Below, piece by piece: positions 39,839-52,005 of a stretch of 64,000 nt of DNA. The position numbers and the translations under genes are program-made. The stretch's first letter is position 1. Every line of letters starts with the position of its first letter. The notes beneath the pieces were generated by a model. The model saw nothing but the letters and a program-made list of their open reading frames with translations. It had not been told where the DNA came from and ran no database searches. The stretch is from Blastopirellula sp. J2-11 (lineage in GTDB: Bacteria > Planctomycetota > Planctomycetia > Pirellulales > Pirellulaceae), in NCBI RefSeq assembly GCF_024584705.1, contig NZ_CP097384.1, forward strand, positions 1-64,000. The letters are read 5' to 3'.

Positions 39839-41662
39839 ATGTACGCTAAGTCACGTCTTCATTTTGCGTCCACCTTGGTGCTGATCCTCCTGTTTCTGGG
39901 AGCGATCTTGCTAGCGTGCGCCTGGACCGCGGCCGACGGTCCCAAGGTGACTCGGATCACGCAGAAACCGGTCGATCTTCCGCAGCAGGTCGCCGCTGAT
40001 GGCTACGTCGGGTCACAGTCTTGTCTGGAATGTCACGCTGACCAGTGCCGCTCTTGGGGCGCATCGCATCATCGCCGGATGACGCAATTGGCCGCGCTAG
40101 ACTCGGTGTTGGCGCCGTTTGACGGCCGCACCATGACGCTCTACGACCAGCCGTATCGCGTCCAGCAACGTGACGGTCAGTATTGGGTTGAGATGCCAAA
40201 TCTGTACGGAGACGCAGCGGCCGCTCCCCGAATTGAACGTCCCATCGTAATGACGACCGGATCGCACAACGAACAGATCTATTGGTTTCCGAGTGACGAT
40301 GGTTCACTGCGGATGTTTCCGTGGGCGTACCAGATTCGCGCGGAGAAATGGATGCCGGTCGACGCGATCTTTATCACGCCGCCGCGTGACGCGGTCGCGC
40401 GACGACCCACTTGGAATCATCGCTGCGTTCAGTGTCATACGACTCATCCTCGCTCGCATCAATTCAATCCGCAGCATGGGGCCGAAGTGGCCGAACTGGC
40501 GATCTCGTGCGAAGCGTGTCATGGTCCCGGAGAGGCGCATGTCGCTTCGGAACGCTCTGGCCAGGGCAGAGGCACGATCGTCAATCCGGCGAAGCTCACG
40601 CATCAGCGTTCGTCCGAAGTTTGCGGGCAGTGCCATAGCGTCCATTCGACGTTTGACGACGCCCAAGCGCAGCGGCTGGATGCGGAAGGTTGCAGTTATC
40701 GTCCTGGAGACGATTTGGCGAAGGCGAAAAAGCTGCTTGCGGAAGGCTCGGTCGATCAGTTTTGGTCGGACGGCATGGTCCGCGTATCAGGGCGAGAGTA
40801 CACCGGACTGCGAGCTTCCGCCTGTTATCAGCAAGGAGAGATCTCGTGCGTCACTTGCCACGAGATGCATCAGCCTGTTGGTGATCTGCGACCGGCCAGC
40901 GAGTGGGCCAACGATCAACTGCGGCCAGAGGCGCTGACCAACCAAACTTGTACGAACTGTCATGCGACGATCGCCGCCGATATCCCGGCGCACACGCATC
41001 ATGCGCTCGACTCGAGCGGCAGTCAGTGCGTCAATTGTCACATGCCGCATACGGCGTTCGGGCTACTCAAAGCGTCGCGCAGTCATTGGATCGACAGCCC
41101 GCGCGTCGAGCGAATGAGCCAATCGATCGACTGGAATTCGGCGCGCCCCAATGCTTGTAATCTGTGTCACTTGGATCAAACACTCGGCTGGTCAGCCGAC
41201 CATTTGCATGACTGGTTTGGCCAGGAAAAGCCTGATTTGCCCGCGGAAGAACAAGAGATCGCTGCGGCGATCTTGTGGCTGGTGCGCGGCGACGCCGGGC
41301 AGCGAGCGCTATTGGCCTGGCATTGCGGTTGGTCTGCTGCCCAGGAGACGAGCGGTACGGCTTGGATGGCCCCTTATCTAGCGCAGCTGCTGGATGACCC
41401 TTACGCGGCGGTCCGCTTTGTCGCCGGACAAACGAAAGACCATCTGCCGGGTTACGCCGACTTTCCCTATGACTCGCTGGCCGACAAGGCAGTTTTGCAA
41501 GAGCGAGCCGCCGCGATGTTGCAACAGTGGAGCAAGACGCCGGCGTCGCCCCAGGAGCGTCGGGCCGAACTGCTGATCGACGCCGATGGCCGGCTGGATC
41601 AAGATCGAATCGAGCTGTTGCGCTTGTTGCGTGATGAACGACCGATCAATCTAGCGGAGTAG
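39839..41662 (+). CDS. Eight-heme c-type cytochrome
   Basis: A 607-residue exported protein with eight CXXCH heme-binding motifs: CLECH, CVQCH, CEACH, CGQCH, CVTCH, CTNCH, CVNCH and CNLCH, in the first ~445 residues. An N-terminal hydrophobic signal/anchor (STLVLILLFLGAILLACAW) suggests periplasmic or membrane attachment. The C-terminal 150 residues have no heme motifs and look helical (HEAT-like). The distal ligands and redox partner are not known. The start is ATG at 39839. The gene is divergent from the metallophosphoesterase. Confidence 0.92.
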   Translation: MYAKSRLHFASTLVLILLFLGAILLACAWTAADGPKVTRITQKPVDLPQQVAADGYVGSQSCLECHADQCRSWGASHHRRMTQLAALDSVLAPFDGRTMTLYDQPYRVQQRDGQYWVEMPNLYGDAAAAPRIERPIVMTTGSHNEQIYWFPSDDGSLRMFPWAYQIRAEKWMPVDAIFITPPRDAVARRPTWNHRCVQCHTTHPRSHQFNPQHGAEVAELAISCEACHGPGEAHVASERSGQGRGTIVNPAKLTHQRSSEVCGQCHSVHSTFDDAQAQRLDAEGCSYRPGDDLAKAKKLLAEGSVDQFWSDGMVRVSGREYTGLRASACYQQGEISCVTCHEMHQPVGDLRPASEWANDQLRPEALTNQTCTNCHATIAADIPAHTHHALDSSGSQCVNCHMPHTAFGLLKASRSHWIDSPRVERMSQSIDWNSARPNACNLCHLDQTLGWSADHLHDWFGQEKPDLPAEEQEIAAAILWLVRGDAGQRALLAWHCGWSAAQETSGTAWMAPYLAQLLDDPYAAVRFVAGQTKDHLPGYADFPYDSLADKAVLQERAAAMLQQWSKTPASPQERRAELLIDADGRLDQDRIELLRLLRDERPINLAE

Positions 41663-41668
41663 CGGCGA

Positions 41669-42475
41669 TTACGCTTCGTCGATCCAGGGGAGCTTGCCCG
41701 ACTCGAGGATGCGGTGAGCGGCTTCGACTCCTTCGTAGTATTCGCGGCGAGCCAGTTTGGAAGCGGCCGCTTCGTCCAGTACGATCACTACTTCGCGGTG
41801 CAGTTGCAACGCGCTGGCGGTGACCTGGGCGGTGACCGGACCTTCAATCGTCGCGGCGATGGCGTCCGCTTTGCTATCGCCAAAGGCGAGCAACAGGCAG
41901 CGGCGTGACTCGAGAATTGTGCCGACACCCATCGTGATCGCCAGTTTGGGGACCGCATTCTCGCTGCCAAAGAAGCGAGCGTTATCGCGAACCGTCTCTG
42001 GCGCCAGCGTCTTCAATCGCGTTCGACTGCCGAGTGACGAGCCAGGCTCGTTGAATGCGATGTGCCCATCGGTGCCGATCCCCAGCACTTGCAGCTCGAT
42101 CCCGCCGGCGTCGACGATCAGTTGCTCATAACGATCGCCATACTTCTCGAAGTCGAGGGCGCGTCCATCCGGCACATGCGTGTTGCGAACGTCAATGTTG
42201 ATCTGATCAAACAGGTTTTTTTGCATGAAGTAGCGATAGCTTTGCTCATGCGAAGGGGGCAATCCGACATACTCGTCCAGGTTGAACGTCTTGACCCGCG
42301 AGAAGTCGAGCCCTTCCTCTTGGTGCATGCGAATCAATTCGCCATACATTTTGAGGGGCGTTCCGCCGGTTGCTAGCCCCAGCGTGCAGACCGGTTTTTG
42401 GCGAACCAGACGTGCGACCATCAAGGCGGCGCGGCGGCTGGCTGCTGCGGGGGTCGATTCAATGATGACGCGCAC
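41669..42475 (-). CDS. nagB: Glucosamine-6-phosphate deaminase
   Basis: Converts glucosamine-6-phosphate to fructose-6-phosphate and ammonia. Motifs: LGLATGGTPLKMY near residue 30, the catalytic NLDEYVGL near 68, and GIGTDGHIAFNEPGSS near 137-150 with the catalytic Asp/His/Glu set. The 268-residue length is reached only from the GTG at 42475 (MRVIIES), since no ATG lies in the right place. It is divergent from the ParA-like gene. No GlcNAc-6-phosphate deacetylase is in the window. Confidence 0.94.
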   Translation of the reverse strand: MRVIIESTPAAASRRAALMVARLVRQKPVCTLGLATGGTPLKMYGELIRMHQEEGLDFSRVKTFNLDEYVGLPPSHEQSYRYFMQKNLFDQINIDVRNTHVPDGRALDFEKYGDRYEQLIVDAGGIELQVLGIGTDGHIAFNEPGSSLGSRTRLKTLAPETVRDNARFFGSENAVPKLAITMGVGTILESRRCLLLAFGDSKADAIAATIEGPVTAQVTASALQLHREVVIVLDEAAASKLARREYYEGVEAAHRILESGKLPWIDEA

Positions 42476-42718
42476 GGCGGATACTCCAAACGTGTGGGGC
42501 GAACAAGTGCTTGCAGGCAAGGCAAGCGGCGGATCGCGCACGAGGCCGAATTTTGGCCCAAATGCGAACTTTGATAATAAGCGCTGGACCGGGTAAGCAA
42601 AAGAGTCTGCACAGACTCGACAAAATTCGGCGCAGAATTCATCTGGCGATCGATCCCCTTTGGTCGTTATACTCGCTCGCCCCAGTTGCGCACCGGCCAG
42701 AACAAGGAGGTTTCGACC

Positions 42719-43546
42719 ATGCGATCCATCGCTGTACTCAATCAAAAGGGTGGAGTCGGTAAAACGACGACCGCCGTCAATCTTGCCGCTGGCCTGGCTC
42801 GCGCTGGAATGCGGGTCTGCGTCGTCGATCTCGATCCCCAAGCACACGCATCGTTGCACCTCGGAATCGGCGTCGATAATGGACACGATTCGATTTATGA
42901 AGTTTTGGTGGGTGATGCGTCTCTCGCCGATGTGCGCAAGCAAGTCGCGGAGAACCTATGGGTTGTTCCGGCCCATCTCGATCTGGCGGCCGCCGAAATG
43001 GAGTTGGCTGGCGAAGTAGGTCGTGAGGTGATCCTGTACGACAAGCTGGCCGCTGACGATCAAGAGTTTGACTATCTGATCATCGACTGCCCTCCCAGTC
43101 TGGGCGTGTTGACGCTCAACGCGTTGGCGGCGGTGACCGAAGTCTTTCTGCCGCTGCAGCCCCATTTTTTGGCGCTGCATGGTCTCAGCAAACTGCTGCG
43201 AACCGTCGACATCGTCGCGCGCCGCATCAACAATCATCTCCGCTTGACCGGCGTGATCCTCTGCTTGTTTGAATCGAGCACGCGTCTGGCGGGCGAAGTC
43301 GCCGGCGACGTCGATCAATTTTTCGGCAACGGCGCAGGAGCGAACACCGCTTGGGCCGACGCCCAAGTTTTCCGCACGCGTATTCGCCGCAACATTCGCC
43401 TGGCCGAAGCGCCCAGCTTTGGGCAATCGATCTTCGAATATGATGGTTCGTCGAACGGCGCCGAAGATTACACGAATCTGGCTCGCGAAGTTTTGGGGGT
43501 TCCGCTCGCCAACGCCGATCAGCCGAAACTGGCCGGAGCGGCGTAA
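42719..43546 (+). CDS. ParA/Soj-family ATPase
   Basis: A 275-residue deviant-Walker ATPase of the ParA/MinD group, which uses ATP-dependent patterns to position DNA or other cargo. Walker A is NQKGGVGKTTTAVNLA at residue 6, the second motif is VVDLDPQAHAS near 36, and LIIDCPPSLGVLT near 115 completes the site. The ATG has AAGGAGG at ideal spacing (42704-42710). No ParB gene is beside it, and it sits about 43 kb from the candidate origin, so it may not be the chromosomal ParA. Confidence 0.93.
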   Translation: MRSIAVLNQKGGVGKTTTAVNLAAGLARAGMRVCVVDLDPQAHASLHLGIGVDNGHDSIYEVLVGDASLADVRKQVAENLWVVPAHLDLAAAEMELAGEVGREVILYDKLAADDQEFDYLIIDCPPSLGVLTLNALAAVTEVFLPLQPHFLALHGLSKLLRTVDIVARRINNHLRLTGVILCLFESSTRLAGEVAGDVDQFFGNGAGANTAWADAQVFRTRIRRNIRLAEAPSFGQSIFEYDGSSNGAEDYTNLAREVLGVPLANADQPKLAGAA

Positions 43547-43626
43547 CGAGACTCTGCAGTCGTCATGACCGTCGATGAAGTTAGAATAGACCCTTTCTTC
43601 CTCGATAGAAGCGAGCGATCGACGAC

Positions 43627-44298
43627 GTGCGTAGTTTTCTCCAATGGCTGTTCTTGATCGGCGTCGTCTTGCTGGCGCCGATCGCGCCGCTCTTGTTTTG
43701 GGAAGCCGAGGCCGAAGCGGTGATCGCCCACTGGAGCGAGCATCCGCCTGGTGCGCCGCTGACGGCGCTGATCGTGTTTGCGTTGTTAGCGACCGATATC
43801 TTTTTGCCGGTGCCGTCGAGCGTGGTCAGTACGCTAGCCGGATCGGAGTTGGGAACGGTCCTGGCCACGCTTGTCTGTTGGGCGGGGATGACGACCGGCG
43901 CCGTGATCGCGTTTGCCCTCGCGCGGCGATATGGCGACGCCATCGTACGGCGCTATACGCAAGAGTCGGACGTGATCGCGATGCAAAAAGTGGCCGATCG
44001 AATCGGGCCCTGGGGAATCGCGTTGACACGAGCGCTGCCGATCTTGGCCGAAGCGATAGTGCTGTTGCTGGGAGCGAGCCGACTGGAATGGCGTCGTTTT
44101 TTGCCGCCGATGTTGCTCGCTAACCTGGGGATCGCGCTGGCTTACGCCGCTTTCGGAGAACTCGCGGCGCAGCATGAGTGGATCTTAGTCGCCGCAGGCG
44201 TCAGCGCTGCGGCGCCGCTATTGCTTACCTGGTTCTTCCGGCGACAGCTGCAGCGCGTTACGAGCGAACCGTCTGACGACCAATCGAGTAGTACGTGA
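43627..44298 (+). CDS. VTT-domain (TVP38/DedA-like) membrane protein
   Basis: A 223-residue membrane protein with about six hydrophobic segments. It shows the VTT/SNARE-associated pattern: [23 protein letters not shown] near residue 60, [17 protein letters not shown] near 90-103, and the [27 protein letters not shown] segment near 130. Members are implicated in membrane lipid handling and small-molecule passage. GTG start with weak Shine-Dalgarno. Its tail overlaps the convergent ugd by 41 bp. Confidence 0.85.
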   Translation: MRSFLQWLFLIGVVLLAPIAPLLFWEAEAEAVIAHWSEHPPGAPLTALIVFALLATDIFLPVPSSVVSTLAGSELGTVLATLVCWAGMTTGAVIAFALARRYGDAIVRRYTQESDVIAMQKVADRIGPWGIALTRALPILAEAIVLLLGASRLEWRRFLPPMLLANLGIALAYAAFGELAAQHEWILVAAGVSAAAPLLLTWFFRRQLQRVTSEPSDDQSSST

Positions 44299-45571
44299 AG
44301 CCCAGCTTTTTCATCATGCTGCGATCGTACAAATTGCGGCCGTCGAAGATGACGGGCGCGTTGAGTCGTCGCTTTACATCGCTCATGTCAGGCTGACGGA
44401 ACTCGGCCCACTCGGTATTGATCGCCAAAGCGTCGGCGCCATCGAGGGTCTCAAGCGGCAATTCGCAATAGGTCAGCTTGTCGCCGTAGATCGCGCGCAC
44501 ATTGTCGGTCGCTTCCGGATCATGGACGCGCAGTTTGGCGCCTGCGGCCAAGAGGTTGTCGATCAACACCAGGGCCGGCGCTTCGCGGATGTCGTCGGTC
44601 CGCGGTTTGAACGCGAGCCCCCAGATGGCGAAGGTCTTGCCGGCGAATTGGCCGTCATAGAATTCGGTCATCTTGTCGAGCAGCGTCCGCTTTTGCGCTT
44701 CGTTGATCACGTCGACCGCTTTCAACATCACGGGATCAATGTCGGCGCGCTCGAACATCGCTTCGAGGGCGCGGACATCTTTCGGAAAGCAACTGCCGCC
44801 GTAGCCGACGCCGGGAAAGAGAAACGCGAAGCCGATGCGGCTGTCGTGACCGATACCGCGGCGCACGTCGTTGATGTCGCCCCCCAGCTTCTCGGTCAGG
44901 TTGGCCATGGTGTTGATGAAACTAATCTTGGTCGCCAGCATCGCGTTGGCGACGTACTTGGTCAGCTCGGCGCTCTCGGGGGACATGACCAAAAAGGGCT
45001 TTTCGGTTCGCAAAAACGGAGCGTAGAGAAGACGCAGCTTTTCGCCTACTTGGGGATCGCGAACGCCGATCACCACACGATCGGGCTTCATGAAATCATC
45101 GATCGCGGCGCCTTCTTTCAGGAACTCCGGATTGCTGGCGACATGGCAATCGCGGCCGGTTTTCTCACGCAAGCGAGCAAAGGTCTCGGCGTTGGTCCCG
45201 ACCGGCACGGTGCTTTTGATCACCACCGCTGCGTCTGGTTCCAAATGAGGCGCCAAGCCGTCGACTACTGCCCAGAGGGCCGAAAGATCGGCGGCGCCGT
45301 CATCTCCTTGCGGCGTCCCGACGCCCAGATAGACCAACTCGGCGTCTTTCACCGCGGCGGCCAGATCGGTCGTAAATTGAAGGCGTCCCGCTTCGGAATT
45401 ACGGACGACAAGTTCTTCGAGGCCCGGCTCATAGATCGGGATTTTGCCAGCTTTGAGATCGGCGATTTTCGCCGCGTTGATATCCACACAGGTGACCCAA
45501 TTGCCGCTGTCGGCAAAACAAGTTCCCGTCACCAGGCCGACATAGCCGGTCCCTACCATGGCGATTTTCAT
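44258..45571 (-). CDS. ugd: UDP-glucose 6-dehydrogenase
   Basis: Oxidises UDP-glucose to UDP-glucuronate, a precursor of surface polysaccharides. The N-terminal NAD site is [24 protein letters not shown] near residue 150 and the catalytic C261 in [10 protein letters not shown] are diagnostic, and the C-terminal [15 protein letters not shown] fits. The 437-residue length is typical. It is convergent with the VTT gene (41-bp overlap). Between it and the gmd-reductase pair lies a lower-GC insert. Confidence 0.96.
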   Translation of the reverse strand: MKIAMVGTGYVGLVTGTCFADSGNWVTCVDINAAKIADLKAGKIPIYEPGLEELVVRNSEAGRLQFTTDLAAAVKDAELVYLGVGTPQGDDGAADLSALWAVVDGLAPHLEPDAAVVIKSTVPVGTNAETFARLREKTGRDCHVASNPEFLKEGAAIDDFMKPDRVVIGVRDPQVGEKLRLLYAPFLRTEKPFLVMSPESAELTKYVANAMLATKISFINTMANLTEKLGGDINDVRRGIGHDSRIGFAFLFPGVGYGGSCFPKDVRALEAMFERADIDPVMLKAVDVINEAQKRTLLDKMTEFYDGQFAGKTFAIWGLAFKPRTDDIREAPALVLIDNLLAAGAKLRVHDPEATDNVRAIYGDKLTYCELPLETLDGADALAINTEWAEFRQPDMSDVKRRLNAPVIFDGRNLYDRSMMKKLGFTYYSIGRQTVRS

Positions 45572-45700
45572 AACGTGCCAAACCGTACAAGCGTTTGTTG
45601 GAAGTTGCGAACGAATGTGACATGATACCGCAGAGAGAATCGCGCGGTAACCTTGGTTTAGTCTGGCTTCGCTACCGACCGAAAACGAAATCTGGAAACT

Positions 45701-46228
45701 CTACGTGCCACTAACGACTGGTGTACCGATGGAGTCGGGTTTTTGCTCTTCTCGGACGTAGACAACCAGATAGTGATCCCCGTGTTCACTCTCATATGGA
45801 TGGCCTACTCGCTTGAAGCCGCTTTTGGCGAGGCAACATCGCATAGGATCGTTGTCTTCACGCGTCGTAGCAAAGACGCCTGCAGAATCCGTCACTTCAA
45901 GACAAGTCGCGACCAGCTGCTTAGACACGCCGCATTTCCGTCCTTCCGGCCGAACGTACACCCATCCCAATTCAAAAGGGAAAGCATCGTTACTCAGCGT
46001 GACCCCAGACTGCTCCGATACCTTCGCTCGATACGATTCCGCTGGTCTCTTCAGCGCTGCTATGCCGATAAGCTTGTCACCCGCGCGATGACAAACAAGT
46101 GCCAATGCATTTTCGATCCGTTCCGTGAGTCCAACGGTGGTGACTTCTCCGCCTTCACATATCAAGCTCTTAAATTCGGATCGTGTCTCCTTTGTCCACT
46201 CTGATGGTGGCTTTACCTCGGTACCCAA
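45701..46228 (-). CDS. GNAT-like acetyltransferase in a lower-GC insert
   Basis: A 175-residue protein with a GNAT fold. The acetyl-CoA segment is seen in WVYVRPEGRKCGVSKQLV near residue 95, followed by CCLAKSGFKRVG. The start is TTG, with AAGGAG six bases upstream. It lies 18 bp after the nuclease-like gene, same strand, so the two are likely one operon. Base composition is lower in GC than the flanking ugd and sugar genes, suggesting acquisition. A toxin, immunity or modification role is only a possibility. Confidence 0.7.
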   Translation of the reverse strand: MGTEVKPPSEWTKETRSEFKSLICEGGEVTTVGLTERIENALALVCHRAGDKLIGIAALKRPAESYRAKVSEQSGVTLSNDAFPFELGWVYVRPEGRKCGVSKQLVATCLEVTDSAGVFATTREDNDPMRCCLAKSGFKRVGHPYESEHGDHYLVVYVREEQKPDSIGTPVVSGT

Positions 46229-46246
46229 TTGTTGCTCCTTGAATGG

Positions 46247-46888
46247 CTAACCCAGTGAATCGGCATCCCCCAGTTCGATAAAACCGGTAGCCGACGGGCA
46301 ATCGATAGTAACAAGCTGGAATTGCTCATTGCGAACAGTTTTCACTACCCGTCCATCGGTGACTCGGAGATAGAGCACTACATCCCGCACCGGCGCGCCA
46401 CAATCTGCGAGCTTACTTAGTACCGTTTCTAAGTTGCGCGAAAGTTGGCTCCTCGGCGGAGCGACTGGGTACCAAATGTCGCCTAGTTGAATGAGGCCTT
46501 GCTGGGCAATGTGAAATGCGGCCCAATTCGTTGGCTTGTGTTTCCGCCATGCGGCCAGATATTCATAAAATAATTGGTGTCGGCGGACCTGCGCAGAGCG
46601 AAGAATAATTGCATCACCTTCGATTTCCGAGGACCGACTCCACTTTGCTTCAATGGGATAAACGCCAATTGGCGTGCCGACAATGGCGTCGAACTCGCCA
46701 AACTGTGAACTATCGGCGGTTCCACCGGGAAGGACTGCGTTGCTACCCAGTCGTCCGAAGCTGGGACGAAGTAATAGAATCGTATCAGTCAGAGAACTCT
46801 GGTCGTCTAGTTGCTCCAGAAACTGATTCAATCGAGCAGTGAGCGCCCATAAGCTTAGAGCGTCCTCACCATAACCAGTAACCTTCAT
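46247..46888 (-). CDS. PD-(D/E)XK nuclease-like protein in a lower-GC insert
   Basis: A 213-residue protein with a likely restriction-nuclease core: D67 in EFDAIVG, then E80-A-K82 in PIEAKWSR, the D-X12-E-X-K spacing of PD-(D/E)XK enzymes. The first 60 residues are helical with an acidic start, and the C-terminus is mixed. It could be a DNA nuclease of a small defence, toxin or mobile-element system, but only this motif supports that. ATG with GGAG eight bases upstream. A promoter-like pair lies just ahead (46916-46943). It is cotranscribed with the GNAT gene. Confidence 0.65.
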   Translation of the reverse strand: MKVTGYGEDALSLWALTARLNQFLEQLDDQSSLTDTILLLRPSFGRLGSNAVLPGGTADSSQFGEFDAIVGTPIGVYPIEAKWSRSSEIEGDAIILRSAQVRRHQLFYEYLAAWRKHKPTNWAAFHIAQQGLIQLGDIWYPVAPPRSQLSRNLETVLSKLADCGAPVRDVVLYLRVTDGRVVKTVRNEQFQLVTIDCPSATGFIELGDADSLG

Positions 46889-46915
46889 CGCTTATTCTCC
46901 AAATTGCTGACGGTT

Positions 46916-46943
46916 TATATATTCCCGAATGCACTTTGTTCAA
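46916..46943 (-). promoter_or_regulatory. Promoter-like boxes upstream of the nuclease-GNAT pair
   Basis: On the minus strand: TTGAAC (46943-46938), 16-bp spacer, TATATA (46921-46916), ending 28 bp before the ATG at 46888. Confidence 0.5.
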
Positions 46944-47034
46944 TCCACGATGGTGAGGCACAACTGTTGAGCAAATAAATTCTGGTGACTTCATTGCAAT
47001 CAAATGGCGTAACGACCGAGATGATGAGTGGACC

Positions 47035-48920
<1,886 letters not shown>

Positions 48921-51761
48921 TTATTCGTCACCAGTCTCCGGCGAATCTTCTTCTTCGGTCGTATTACTATCGACGTCGGTCGCTTCCGGCGGAGCCGGTT
49001 CGACGACAGACGTTCCCCCGTCCGTGGGCGGAGTAGACGGCGCTTCGTCCGATTCCAGCTCGTCATCAACACTGTCGTCTTTCGGCACGCGGACAACAGC
49101 GGCGAGCGAGTCGTCTTTGTCCAGCGACATGATCCGGACCCCTTGCGTGTTACGTCCGACGATGCTGATTTCGGCGGCCGAGACCCGTTGGATCTTGCCG
49201 CGAGCGGTCATCATCAAGACTTCGTCATCATCATCCACGCGGACGATCGAGACGACGCGGCCGTTGCGGGCCGTCGTTTTGATATCGCGTAAGCCTTTGC
49301 CGCCGCGACGCTGCGTGCGATACTTGGCTCCGGATGACAGTTCGTCATCGTCGCCCGACGTTTCGTCTTCGACAACGGGTTCTTCTTCCACAACGGAATC
49401 GTCGTCGCCTGCCGACTCATCGCTCGGGGGAGCGTTTTCGGCGCGGGCTTGATTCGGGCCAAAGTAGGTCCGTTTGCCGTGGCCATGTTCGCAGACGGTC
49501 AACAACTGGGCGTCAGGATCCGCGACGACCATGCCGACCAACTCGTCATCGGCGTCCAACTTGATTCCCTTTACGCCGCTGGAGTTGCGTCCCATTGGTC
49601 GGGCGTCGCTTTCGCAAAAACGAATCGCCATTCCCTTGGAGGTCGAAAGGACCAGCTCGTCACCAGGCTGCGTCACGACGACATCGACCAGCTCGTCATC
49701 TTCGCGCAGTTTGATCGCGATGATCCCTTTTTTCATCGGGCGGCTGTACGCTTCCAGCTTCGTCTTTTTGACCAGGCCTTTGCGGGTCGCCATCACCAGG
49801 TAGTGATCTTCGACATCGAAGTCGCGCACCGCACGGCAATCGGCGATCCGTTCGCCTTCTTCCAGTTGCAGCAAGTTGACGATGGCGCGGCCGCGGCTTT
49901 CGCGCGACAGTTGCGGCAGATCGTACACCTTTTGCCAGTAGACTTTCCCCTTGGTCGTGAAGAAGAGGAGGTAGGCGTGCGTGCTGGCGACAAACAGATG
50001 TTGAATCGGGTCGGCGTCTTCGCTCTTGGCGCCTTTGATTCCCTTGCCGCCGCGACGTTGGGCTTTGTAGGTGGTGGCCGGCGTTCGCTTGATATAACCG
50101 CTGTGACTGATCGAGACGACCATCGTCTCTTCTTCGATCAGGTCTTCCAAGTCGATGTTACCGAGCTCTTCGAGCGAGATTTCGGTCCGCCGTTTGTCAG
50201 CGAATTTCGCTTCGATCTCCAGCATCTGATCGCGGATGATCTCGCGGATGTTACGTTCATCCGACAAAATTCGGAGATACTCGCGAATCTCGGCCAACAG
50301 CTGAGCATGCTCGCCGGAGAGACGATCTTGCTCGAGATTGACCAACTGACCCAACGTCATTCGCAAGATCGCGTCGGCCTGGACGCCGGTCAGCGTATAA
50401 ACGTCGGCGACTCCCCGTTCCTGCTGGAACAGCTCGAACCCTTCTTCGCCGAGTGCGCGAGCCAGCATCGAAGCCGGCGATTCGATCCCCATCAAGCGCG
50501 TCTTCGCTTCGGCTTGCGTGCCGGAAGAGCGGATGACGCGGATGATCTCGTCGATGTCGGCCAGCGCCAGCAGCAAACCTTCGACGGTATGCTTGCGTTG
50601 CCGCGCTCGGGAGAGCAGAAATTGAGTCCGACGGCGGATTACGATCACGCGATGGCGAATGAACTCGTCGATCAAGTCGCGAATCGTCAGCGTCCGCGGC
50701 TTGCCGTCGACTAGCGCCAACATGATGATCGAGAAGGTGTCTTGAATCGGCGTGAACTGAAACAGCTGATTCAGCACGATATCGGGATCGGCGTCACGCT
50801 TCAGCTCGATCACCAGACGGACCGGCTCTTTCAGATCGCTTTCGTTCCGGACTCCGCTGATGCCGACGATGCGCCCTTCGTTGGCGGCCGCCGCGATTCG
50901 CTCTTCAACGCGGTCGCGCGTTTGCTGATACGGAATGTCGTGAATGACGATCCGGTTGCGCCCTTTCACATTGTCGATCGTCGTGTGCGAACGGACCAGA
51001 ATCGTACTGCGACCAGTCAGATAGCCGCGGCGAACGCCAGAGCGACCGCAGATGATGCCGCCGGTCGGAAAATCAGGACCAGGAATGATCTGCAGCAGTT
51101 CTTCGATCGGAACGGTCGGTTCTTCGATCACTTTGACGACCGCGCGACAGACTTCGCCCAGATTGTGGGGAGGAATCGACGTCGCCATCCCGACCGCGAT
51201 TCCTTGCGAGCCGTTGACCAGCAAGTTGGGATACTTGCTCGGCAACACGGTCGGTTCGGTGTTCCGTTCGTCGTAGGTCGGGATGTAGTCGACCGTATCG
51301 AGCCGCAGATCCTCGAGCAGCATCTGGGCGTAAGGGGACATGCGGGCTTCGGTATATCGCATCGCAGCCGGAGGTAAGCCGGCGATCGAACCAAAGTTCC
51401 CCTGTTTATCCACCAACAGGTAGCGAGTGTTCCACTCCTGGGCCATCCGGACGAGCGTGGGATAAATCACGCTTTCACCGTGCGGGTGATAGTTACCGCT
51501 GGTATCGCCAGAGATCTTGGCGCATTTCACCCGGCCGGAACCCGGCGTCAGGTTTAAGTCATTCATAGCGACCAAGATACGGCGCTGCGAAGGCTTTAAC
51601 CCGTCGCGTACATCGGGCAGCGCACGGCTGACGATGACGCTCATCGCGTAGGTCAGGTAACTTTCCTTCAACTCATCTTCGATCGACATCTCGATGAAGG
51701 TGGTGAGGTCGGTTGGTTTTCCTTCTTCCGGGTTCTCTGGCGTGGTTCCGTCAGTAGACAA
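48921..51761 (-). CDS. gyrA: DNA gyrase subunit A with two GyrA-box motifs
   Basis: Cleaves and rejoins DNA; catalytic Tyr is Y136 ([10 protein letters not shown]). The quinolone-binding region reads [16 protein letters not shown]97 matches E. coli Ser83, but the Asp87 position is Pro (P101). The C-terminal propeller has two exact GyrA boxes, QRRGGKG at 568-574 and again at 817-823, with an acidic stretch (about 775-811) before the second. The C-terminal 50 residues are also acidic. At 946 residues it is longer than E. coli GyrA (about 875). The start is TTG, with AAAGGA about seven bases upstream. gmd follows with no gap. Confidence 0.96.
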   Translation of the reverse strand: MSTDGTTPENPEEGKPTDLTTFIEMSIEDELKESYLTYAMSVIVSRALPDVRDGLKPSQRRILVAMNDLNLTPGSGRVKCAKISGDTSGNYHPHGESVIYPTLVRMAQEWNTRYLLVDKQGNFGSIAGLPPAAMRYTEARMSPYAQMLLEDLRLDTVDYIPTYDERNTEPTVLPSKYPNLLVNGSQGIAVGMATSIPPHNLGEVCRAVVKVIEEPTVPIEELLQIIPGPDFPTGGIICGRSGVRRGYLTGRSTILVRSHTTIDNVKGRNRIVIHDIPYQQTRDRVEERIAAAANEGRIVGISGVRNESDLKEPVRLVIELKRDADPDIVLNQLFQFTPIQDTFSIIMLALVDGKPRTLTIRDLIDEFIRHRVIVIRRRTQFLLSRARQRKHTVEGLLLALADIDEIIRVIRSSGTQAEAKTRLMGIESPASMLARALGEEGFELFQQERGVADVYTLTGVQADAILRMTLGQLVNLEQDRLSGEHAQLLAEIREYLRILSDERNIREIIRDQMLEIEAKFADKRRTEISLEELGNIDLEDLIEEETMVVSISHSGYIKRTPATTYKAQRRGGKGIKGAKSEDADPIQHLFVASTHAYLLFFTTKGKVYWQKVYDLPQLSRESRGRAIVNLLQLEEGERIADCRAVRDFDVEDHYLVMATRKGLVKKTKLEAYSRPMKKGIIAIKLREDDELVDVVVTQPGDELVLSTSKGMAIRFCESDARPMGRNSSGVKGIKLDADDELVGMVVADPDAQLLTVCEHGHGKRTYFGPNQARAENAPPSDESAGDDDSVVEEEPVVEDETSGDDDELSSGAKYRTQRRGGKGLRDIKTTARNGRVVSIVRVDDDDEVLMMTARGKIQRVSAAEISIVGRNTQGVRIMSLDKDDSLAAVVRVPKDDSVDDELESDEAPSTPPTDGGTSVVEPAPPEATDVDSNTTEEEDSPETGDE

Positions 51762-52005
51762 GCGACGATCCTTTCCGTGGAAACTTCAGAGCGGCGCCAA
51801 AGCGAGAAGCGCTTTGGCAGGCGGCGCGAAGCACGGCAGCCGAATTAGGCCGCCAAGATGGAATTTCTATGCCCTGATTTTATCAGAATTTCAGACGGTC
51901 AACTAGCAGGGCACGCGGGTTTTGCTCTGTCGCAACCTACTATGATACAATGGTTTGCGACGCGACTTTTTCTCGCGGCAGACTGGCCTCGATTCCGTGG
52001 AATTT

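Noticed and set aside
49449-50714. 421-codon open frame antisense to gyrA
   Set aside because: Opposite-strand shadow of a well-supported gene.
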